Origin: an uncultured bacterium
Lineage (GTDB): Bacteria > Patescibacteriota > Minisyncoccia > Phycocordibacterales > PALSA-1337
DNA: 5,488 nt
Reading direction: 5' to 3'
Assembly: GCA_903868845.1 (NCBI GenBank)
Contig: CAIPWS010000142.1
Coordinates: forward strand, 1-5,488
A model generated the notes under the pieces. That model searched no databases and was not told where the DNA came from. It saw nothing but the letters and a program-made list of their open reading frames with translations. How positions within the stretch are numbered: position 1 is the stretch's first letter; every line of letters begins with the position of its first letter. A program made the translations under genes and the position numbers. Positions 1 through 4,530 of this stretch are shown here, in pieces.

Positions 1-1
1 A

Positions 2-1294
2 AGTAAAAATGCACAGGAAGCCCACGAAGCTATTCGTCCTACTCATGCAAACCTAAAATCTGCAGGTACTACAGATGAACAGAAGAAACTGTATAAACTT
101 ATCTGGGCTCGCGCTGTCGCTTCACAGATGACCGATGCTCGTGTTGGTCGCACGAAGCTTATTGCAAACATCGACGGCTCCTCAACCTCTGCATCAACAT
201 CAACAAAACCTATTCCAGATTTTACAGCAAATGGATCACGTGTCATTTTCGATGGTTGGCTCAAGGCCGATCCAGAATCTGTAGGCGAAGAAACCACATT
301 ACCAGACTGCAAAAAGGATGAGCCGCTCAAACTCATAAATATTGATTCGCTTGAAAAGCAGACTCAACCACCAGCAAGATATACAGAAGCAGGACTTATC
401 AAAGAACTAGAAAAGCGTGGCATTGGTCGTCCTTCTACTTACGCCTCTATTTGTAGAACAATCGAGACTCGTGGTTATGTCGAGAAAGACGGTCGCTCAC
501 TCAAACCGACTGACACTGGAGATGTCGTTTCATCATTCTTGGAAGAATACTTCCCTACATATATTAGCGACACCTTCACAGCTGAGATGGAAAATGAACT
601 TGACGAAATAGCAGCTGGTACGCGCGAATACACCAAGACGCTCAAAACATTCTATGTACCATTTCATAAAGATGTTTTGTCTAAAGAAAAAATTGCCAAG
701 GCTACAAACCTAGGTAAGGCGGATGACAAATTTAAATGTCCAAAATGTGGCAGCGCTATGGAGATCAAACTTGGCCGTGGTGGTAAATTTATCTCATGTG
801 CAAAATATCCAGAATGTGACGGAGCACTTACTATAGATGGTACAGAATTCAAAAAAGATGAGCCTATCGGTGTCGATCCCACAACCGGCTTACCAATATT
901 CGTATTAAATGGCCGCTTCGGACCATATGTCCAACTCGGGTTCAAGTTGCCGAAGGAAAAAAAGAAGCGTGTGTCAAAAACAGAAACTGCACCTGCCCCA
1001 GTGAAACCGAAGATGGCCTCTATCCCAAAGACGATGAATCCTTCAGAAGTTACTGTGGCTCATGCACTCAAATACTTGAGCCTGCCTCGCACCCTTGGAG
1101 TGGATCCCAAAACTGGTAAAAATGTTGTGGCTTCAGCTGGACGTTTCGGACCATATGTAGTGTCTGAAGGAAATTATAGATCGATCAAAGTTCCAGACGA
1201 TGTCTATGAGATCACCCTCGAACGCGCTTTGGAAATGTTAGCCATTGAAAAGAAATCGAGAGGATTCAAGAGAAAAGTAGAAAGAGAAAAGTAG
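2..1294 (+). CDS. topA: DNA topoisomerase I (type IA), C-terminal part, 5'-truncated by window edge
   Basis: Type IA topoisomerase, which relaxes negatively supercoiled DNA by single-strand passage. The frame is open from base 2, so the gene begins upstream and 430 residues are visible. The fragment opens with AQEAHEAIRPT and LYKLIWARAVASQM, both typical of the TopA core, and carries GIGRPSTYA at fragment residues 140-148. The catalytic Tyr and the Toprim domain must lie upstream. One C4 zinc ribbon follows (C246, C249, C266, C272; bases 737-817). After it come two C-terminal repeats containing GRFGPYV (bases 869-940 and 1097-1171), joined by a Lys/Pro-rich linker. E. coli TopA has more zinc ribbons; a single ribbon plus GRFGPYV repeats is the form I associate with CPR and several other bacterial lineages. 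The stop TAG lies inside a 14-bp tandem duplication. rnr follows after 30 nt, suggesting co-transcription. Identification is secure. Confidence 0.97.
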   Translation, partial: SKNAQEAHEAIRPTHANLKSAGTTDEQKKLYKLIWARAVASQMTDARVGRTKLIANIDGSSTSASTSTKPIPDFTANGSRVIFDGWLKADPESVGEETTLPDCKKDEPLKLINIDSLEKQTQPPARYTEAGLIKELEKRGIGRPSTYASICRTIETRGYVEKDGRSLKPTDTGDVVSSFLEEYFPTYISDTFTAEMENELDEIAAGTREYTKTLKTFYVPFHKDVLSKEKIAKATNLGKADDKFKCPKCGSAMEIKLGRGGKFISCAKYPECDGALTIDGTEFKKDEPIGVDPTTGLPIFVLNGRFGPYVQLGFKLPKEKKKRVSKTETAPAPVKPKMASIPKTMNPSEVTVAHALKYLSLPRTLGVDPKTGKNVVASAGRFGPYVVSEGNYRSIKVPDDVYEITLERALEMLAIEKKSRGFKRKVEREK

Positions 1295-1298
1295 AAAG
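1271..1298 (+). repeat. 14-bp perfect tandem duplication across the topA stop codon
   Basis: AGAAAAGTAGAAAG occurs twice head to tail (1271-1284 and 1285-1298). Because 14 is not a multiple of three, the second copy is read in a different frame and its internal TAG ends topA. With a single copy the reading frame would run AGA AAA GTA GAA AGT TAA, ending RKVES. The present ending is RKVEREK. The purine-rich copies also form most of the topA-rnr spacer. Confidence 0.9.
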
Positions 1299-1324
1299 TT
1301 AAAAGTAATATGTAAAAAGAAAAA

Positions 1325-3415
1325 ATGAAAAGTACGCAAAACAAAATGAAAGAAAAAATAATAGTTGGAAAAATATCAACGACAGCAAAAGGTGTTGGTT
1401 ATCTCGATCTAGTATCTGAGACAGGAAAAAAGATTAAGGGAGATTCTATATATATAGATCAGGGCTTACTCAACACAGCTCTGAACGGTGACACTGTAGA
1501 AGTGAAACTTCGTAGCAAACGTAGCGCCGACAAAAATGAAAAAAATGGCGAAGTTGTCCGAGTTGTCAGTCGTGCAAAAGATACTTTTGTGGGAACTGTT
1601 GATATAAAGAATGGCTCAACCATCGTCATTCCAGATGATAGAAAGATGTATACCAATATCACCATCACTAGTGAGCAAAACTCCAAAAATGGAAATTTTG
1701 CATCCGCACAAAAACTCAGTAAAGACACAAAAGTCTTCGTACGCATACTTCCTTGGCTGGATCCCAAGAAACCTCTCCAAGGAAAAATAGTAAAAGTTCT
1801 AGGCAAAAAAGGTGTCAACGATGTGGAGATGGAATCTATCGTCCTCGAAAAAGGCTTCAATGTTGGCTTCCCTGCACCTGTCGAACAAGAAGCCACTGCT
1901 ATAGAACACAACAAAGCTATTTCTGCTGACGAGTTCCGTAAGCGTCGCGACATAAGAGATGTCATGACATTTACAATAGATCCATTTGATGCAAAAGACT
2001 TCGATGACGCTATTTCATTTAAGAAAATCGAAGCGAAAGAAAATGCGGGCACCGGAGCATATAGCGGCACTATGTATGAAATTGGCGTACACATAGCCGA
2101 CGTGTCTCATTATGTCAGAGAAGGCACAGCACTCGACAAAGAAGCTGTGAAGCGTGGCTGTTCTATATATCTCGTGGACAGAACGATACCAATGCTTCCA
2201 GAAGTTCTCTCAAATGACGTCTGTAGCTTGAACCCGCACGAAGACAAACTTAGCTTCTCAGCCATATTCACTATAGATGAACATGCCAAGATTCATTCTC
2301 GCTGGTTCGGCAGAACTGTTATGAATTCGACACATCGCTTCACCTACGAAACTGCTCAGGCGGTCATAGATGGTGATGCCAAGAATGTGGAAAAATATTC
2401 CAAGAAAATACAGACAGTAGCATCGGCTGAGGTAGGCATGAAATATCATGACGAACTTGTCACTCTCAATCGTCTTGCCAAACTTCTGCAGAAAGAAAAG
2501 TTCTCCAAAGGGGCTATCGAGTTTGATCAGGATGAAATCAAGTTTCGCCTTGACCAGAGCGGCAAGCCTATAGGTGTCTACAAAGTTGAGCGTCTAGATA
2601 CTCATAAACTCGTCGAAGAATACATGCTTCTCGCAAATCGCGAAGTTGCCAAATATGTTTACGACTCCATAAAGAAAAAAGGTGGCCGTGATACCGGAGC
2701 TATATATCGTATTCACGACGTTCCAGACAAAGACAAGATCACAAACCTTGCATCCTTCGTAAAAGCACTTGGTTACGAACTTCGTACAAAAGGTGGTGTT
2801 GTATCCGCAAATGATCTCAATCACCTCCTCGATCAGATAGAAGGAACTCCACATGAGTCTCTCATACGTACAGCAACAATAAGATCTATGCAAAAGGCTG
2901 TTTATTCTACAAGAAATATCGGTCACTTCGGTTTGGCATTTCCATTTTATACACATTTCACTTCACCTATTAGGCGTTATCCTGATCTGCTAGTTCATCG
3001 AGTCTTGGCAAAGCATCTCAACGATGAACCATTTGGTGATCGTGATGCTGCAGCTTTCCAGAAGATTGCAGAAAGTTCGACGGAGCGTGAGATCAACGCA
3101 TCAGAGGCAGAGCGCGCTTCGAAGAAACTCAAACAGGTTGAATACATGAGTAGTCATATCGGTCAGACATTTACAGGAACTATTTCTGGTGTGACCAACT
3201 GGGGCTTTTATGTGGAGGAAAAAGAGACGAAGTGTGAAGGCATGATAAATATAAGAAGTATTGGAAATGATTATTATTTATTCAATGAAAAGACTTATTC
3301 TATAGTCGGTGAAAAAACTAAGGAAAAGTTCACTCTTGGTGACAAAGTTAGCTTCAAAGTTATGGGTGCAGACTTGGACAAAAAGACGTTGGATTATGCG
3401 TTGGTTAGGGGTTAA
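1325..3415 (+). CDS. rnr: Ribonuclease R (RNase II/RNB family 3'-5' exoribonuclease)
   Basis: Processive 3'-5' exoribonuclease that degrades structured RNA in the cytoplasm. It is 696 residues, shorter than E. coli RNase R (813) and close to many other bacterial forms. Two N-terminal cold-shock-like OB domains (about residues 9-62 and 84-170) precede the RNB catalytic domain. That domain carries TIDPFDAKDFDDA with acidic residues D219, D225, D227 and D228, which have the spacing of the metal-binding aspartates of the family. GVHIADVSHYV and FTSPIRRYPDLLVHR (residues 545-559) follow. An S1 domain (about 612-693) closes the protein, with no long basic tail. A short insert (about a dozen residues, Gly/Ala/Glu-rich) lies between the catalytic aspartates and GVHIADV. 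The ATG at 1325 is chosen because it is first in frame; M8 (base 1346) is a possible alternative, and neither has a strong Shine-Dalgarno, only purine-rich sequence. It probably shares a transcript with topA. Confidence 0.97.
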   Translation: MKSTQNKMKEKIIVGKISTTAKGVGYLDLVSETGKKIKGDSIYIDQGLLNTALNGDTVEVKLRSKRSADKNEKNGEVVRVVSRAKDTFVGTVDIKNGSTIVIPDDRKMYTNITITSEQNSKNGNFASAQKLSKDTKVFVRILPWLDPKKPLQGKIVKVLGKKGVNDVEMESIVLEKGFNVGFPAPVEQEATAIEHNKAISADEFRKRRDIRDVMTFTIDPFDAKDFDDAISFKKIEAKENAGTGAYSGTMYEIGVHIADVSHYVREGTALDKEAVKRGCSIYLVDRTIPMLPEVLSNDVCSLNPHEDKLSFSAIFTIDEHAKIHSRWFGRTVMNSTHRFTYETAQAVIDGDAKNVEKYSKKIQTVASAEVGMKYHDELVTLNRLAKLLQKEKFSKGAIEFDQDEIKFRLDQSGKPIGVYKVERLDTHKLVEEYMLLANREVAKYVYDSIKKKGGRDTGAIYRIHDVPDKDKITNLASFVKALGYELRTKGGVVSANDLNHLLDQIEGTPHESLIRTATIRSMQKAVYSTRNIGHFGLAFPFYTHFTSPIRRYPDLLVHRVLAKHLNDEPFGDRDAAAFQKIAESSTEREINASEAERASKKLKQVEYMSSHIGQTFTGTISGVTNWGFYVEEKETKCEGMINIRSIGNDYYLFNEKTYSIVGEKTKEKFTLGDKVSFKVMGADLDKKTLDYALVRG

Positions 3416-3447
3416 AAAACTATATTTTAGGCCAATTTTTTGCTGTA

Positions 3448-3476
3448 TTGACATAGGCATAGCGTTGTGCTATAAT
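3448..3476 (+). promoter_or_regulatory. Consensus sigma70-type promoter with extended -10
   Basis: A -35 box TTGACA (3448-3453) and a -10 box TATAAT (3471-3476) are separated by exactly 17 bp. TGC directly before the -10 adds the extended -10 element (TG at 3468-3469). All twelve hexamer bases match the consensus. The predicted start of transcription is about 3482-3484. It would drive the secreted-protein gene at 3620 through a leader of roughly 135 nt. Confidence 0.88.
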
Positions 3477-3482
3477 ACTGCC

Positions 3483-3606
3483 AGAAGCTAGGAATGTGTA
3501 TATACCATACGGGATGAAATGAATCATCTAGTATCGAGTAACCAATATGGTCGATGTTGATGCGTTTACGCTAGACATCTGAATACGCTTCCCTAGTGGA
3601 TAATTC
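3483..3606 (+). promoter_or_regulatory. Structured 5' leader RNA, possible cis-regulatory element
   Basis: Hand folding gives a long closing stem. Bases 3488-3501 pair with 3583-3596 in 13 pairs, including one G-U, interrupted only by single-base bulges at T3495 and C3591. Inside it lie three hairpins: 3513-3517 with 3524-3528 (5 bp, 6-nt loop); 3533-3536 with 3552-3555 continuing as 3541-3544 with 3548-3551 (8 bp around a 4-nt bulge); and 3559-3562 with 3576-3579 (or, alternatively, 3562-3564 with 3569-3571). The 3' strand of the closing stem (3588-3593) can instead pair with 3609-3615, which overlaps the Shine-Dalgarno. That layout resembles a translational switch. I do not recognise any known riboswitch consensus. 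Folding was done by eye, so the regulatory role is inference. Confidence 0.45.
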
Positions 3607-3612
3607 AAGGAG
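3607..3612 (+). promoter_or_regulatory. Ribosome binding site fixing the start at 3620
   Basis: AAGGAG lies 7 nt before the ATG at 3620, a near-ideal Shine-Dalgarno. It rules out the in-frame GTG at 3596, which has no ribosome binding site and would add residues in front of an obvious signal peptide. Confidence 0.85.
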
Positions 3613-3619
3613 AAGAACC

Positions 3620-4012
3620 ATGAAAATCAAATCCTTACTCGCGGTTGCGGTGTTGGCGTTGGTTGTGGCCGCGCCGGTCTGCAATGCCGAAGACAATGGA
3701 CGGCAAATTCAGCCGAAAATCAAGATCGTGGTATGTGGCGAATCGGTCCGGTACAAGGTAGGGAACCTGGAATACATCGGCACAATCGGCGCCGATAGTG
3801 ACCAACTCCAGGCCGTCCGAGTCTGGGACTCACCGGACATGTTGCTGTATGACCTCACCCCAGCCGGAGCTGACTATAAAAGCACGGCCAGCCAGCTGCG
3901 TCCAGCAAAGCCAATGACCCAAAAACTGGCGGCAATCAAGTGGGCAGAGGCACTTGACGGATGGGAAAATCTCCGGAAAGTGGTAGGAGTGGAGGTGATT
4001 GCTCGAAACTAA
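3620..4012 (+). CDS. Small secreted protein of unknown function
   Basis: A 130-residue protein I do not recognise. It opens with a clear Sec signal peptide: basic MKIK, a hydrophobic stretch from L6 to about A18, and a likely signal peptidase I cut after A23 (C-N-A before E-D). APVC is a poor lipobox, so a lipoprotein is less likely. The mature part is about 107 residues with one cysteine (C39), three tryptophans (W69, W108, W115), and no further membrane segment. Residues about 36-95 look strand-rich (RYKVGNLEYIGTIG, AVRVWD, then SQLRPAKP) and might form a small SH3-like barrel; that is a guess from pattern only. The C-terminus looks helical then strand-like. Gene composition is markedly richer in G+C than topA, rnr and parB, pointing to acquisition. 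It has its own promoter, leader, Shine-Dalgarno and terminator, so it is probably monocistronic and expressed independently of rnr. Confidence 0.78.
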   Translation: MKIKSLLAVAVLALVVAAPVCNAEDNGRQIQPKIKIVVCGESVRYKVGNLEYIGTIGADSDQLQAVRVWDSPDMLLYDLTPAGADYKSTASQLRPAKPMTQKLAAIKWAEALDGWENLRKVVGVEVIARN

Positions 4013-4028
4013 CTCGCCCTGTAGGGCG
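4012..4028 (+). other. GC-rich hairpin at the end of the secreted-protein gene
   Basis: CGCCC (4015-4019) pairs with GGGCG (4024-4028) around a TGTA loop, starting three bases after the stop codon. The same left arm, extended to 4012-4019 (ACTCGCCC), is also perfectly complementary over 8 bp to 4057-4064 in the terminator. Two mutually exclusive 3'-end folds are therefore possible. Confidence 0.5.
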
Positions 4029-4034
4029 TCAGAC

Positions 4035-4069
4035 GAAAAACTCGTCTCGATGCCAGGGGCGAGTTTTTC
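4035..4069 (+). terminator. Strong intrinsic terminator, probably bidirectional
   Basis: GAAAAACTCG (4035-4044) pairs with CGAGTTTTTC (4060-4069), and the stem can extend inward through 4045-4048 with 4056-4059 (two G-U pairs), leaving a 7-nt loop. Five Ts (4064-4068) follow the GC part on the + strand. The matching A run (4036-4040) gives a U tract on the - strand. It would end the secreted-protein transcript, any read-through from rnr, and, from the other side, the transcript of the lycopene-cyclase-domain gene, whose stop is 23 bases away. Confidence 0.82.
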
Positions 4070-4072
4070 TAT

Positions 4073-4090
4073 TGCTCACAATGCTCACAA
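4073..4090. repeat. 9-bp perfect tandem repeat between terminator and opposing stop codon
   Basis: TGCTCACAA occurs twice in direct tandem (4073-4081 and 4082-4090), filling most of the short space between the terminator and the end of the - strand gene at 4093. It may be a slippage product or a scar at the edge of the inserted unit. Confidence 0.85.
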
Positions 4091-4092
4091 AT

Positions 4093-4494
4093 TTACTTAT
4101 ACCTATCCCCTTTCTTCAGACCCCAATAATACTGGAGGCACAAACATCCAAGTGACCAGAAACACATTAGAAACAAAACAGTGCGCATCGTCATGTCATG
4201 TGTCACAGAGACATACCTTATGGATTCCCACGTCATGATGATGCATGAACTACTGATTATATAAAATAAATATTCTTCGATTGGCAGTCCTAGAATCTTG
4301 ATACCAAGCATGTCGCTGAAATTGAACTGCCAAAGCCATATCGGGTCTCTTCTACCGTGGCGAGTGGACATTATGTCCCAGAAGCTTCCGAGAAGAGTAA
4401 CACCGATCATAAAGATGATCAGATCATGATATGAAGTATGGCCACGCATAAATATAGCCTCAACAATTGCAGGTATCGCGAAAATAGTTAACAA
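4093..4494 (-). CDS. Lycopene cyclase domain (CrtYc/CrtYd-type) small membrane protein
   Basis: A 133-residue hydrophobic protein when counted from TTG at 4494. It carries hallmarks of the bacterial/archaeal lycopene cyclase domain: FWD (38-40), WQFN (55-58), then LGIKILGLPIEEYLFYI (63-79) with the paired acidic residues E73-E74. Family members cyclise the ends of lycopene in the membrane, as a heterodimer of two such small subunits or as a fused two-domain protein. Here only one domain is present, with about four membrane segments. No other carotenoid gene is in the window, so the substrate is unknown. The start is problematic: AGGAG (4514-4518) is 19 nt from the TTG, and the upstream in-frame codons encode RRYLYLIN, which looks like the family N-terminus. 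A noncanonical upstream start (ATT at 4527 or 4530, or ATA at 4500) or start-codon loss is possible. It lies just downstream of parB in the same direction. The C-terminus ends next to the inserted-looking unit and could be truncated. Confidence 0.75.
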   Translation of the reverse strand: MLTIFAIPAIVEAIFMRGHTSYHDLIIFMIGVTLLGSFWDIMSTRHGRRDPIWLWQFNFSDMLGIKILGLPIEEYLFYIISSSCIIMTWESIRYVSVTHDMTMRTVLFLMCFWSLGCLCLQYYWGLKKGDRYK

Positions 4495-4513
4495 ATTTAT
4501 AAGATATAAATAT

Positions 4514-4518
4514 CTCCT
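4514..4518 (-). promoter_or_regulatory. Shine-Dalgarno-like AGGAG without a standard start codon at the right distance
   Basis: On the - strand, AGAGGAG occurs in the short gap after the parB stop. The in-frame codons 4-10 nt downstream are TTA and TAT; ATA lies at 13 nt and TTG at 19 nt. It may serve the TTG or ATA start poorly, or lie inside the coding region if the gene starts at an upstream ATT. Confidence 0.4.
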
Positions 4519-4530
4519 CTTTTTAATAAT

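Larger units (their letters stand above)
3416..4092. other. Compositionally distinct intergenic island holding one complete transcription unit (candidate acquired cassette)
   Basis: The space between the converging rnr and lycopene-cyclase-domain genes contains a promoter, structured leader, secreted-protein gene and terminator in sequence. Three 60-base lines of the coding part that I counted have 34, 37 and 36 G/C, against 25 of 60 in an rnr line. No transposase, integrase, terminal inverted repeats or clear flanking target duplication is visible, so mobility is only inferred from composition and self-sufficiency. The segment 3416-3447, just after rnr, is AT-rich and shows no convincing rnr terminator. 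Confidence 0.45.

Noticed and set aside
1459..2094. Long open frame on the - strand opposite rnr (about 211 codons)
   Set aside because: It lies entirely within rnr, whose catalytic motifs are intact, and its Ser/Phe-rich translation is typical of an antisense shadow.
3416..3447. rnr terminator made from the A6 run after the stop and the T6 run before the promoter
   Set aside because: The possible stem is almost entirely A-T pairs with no GC core, so it would be weak; the strong terminator is at 4035-4069.
3494..3582. Short leader peptides in the 5' leader (7 codons from 3494, 13 codons from 3519, 11 codons from 3547)
   Set aside because: None has a Shine-Dalgarno at a suitable distance and none shows a run of one amino acid suggesting attenuation; they are best explained by chance.
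3596..3619. In-frame GTG at 3596 as the start of the secreted-protein gene
   Set aside because: The AAGGAG Shine-Dalgarno and a typical signal peptide both point to the ATG at 3620; nothing before 3596 looks like a ribosome binding site.
3448..4069. Integron-type cassette with an attC site
   Set aside because: The leader is structured, but I see no GTTRRRY core sites or attC geometry, integron cassettes seldom carry their own promoter, and no integrase is present.
3961..4238. + strand open frames across the end of the secreted-protein gene and the opposing cyclase gene
   Set aside because: They run through the terminator hairpin and the antisense of a recognisable domain, and have no ribosome binding site.
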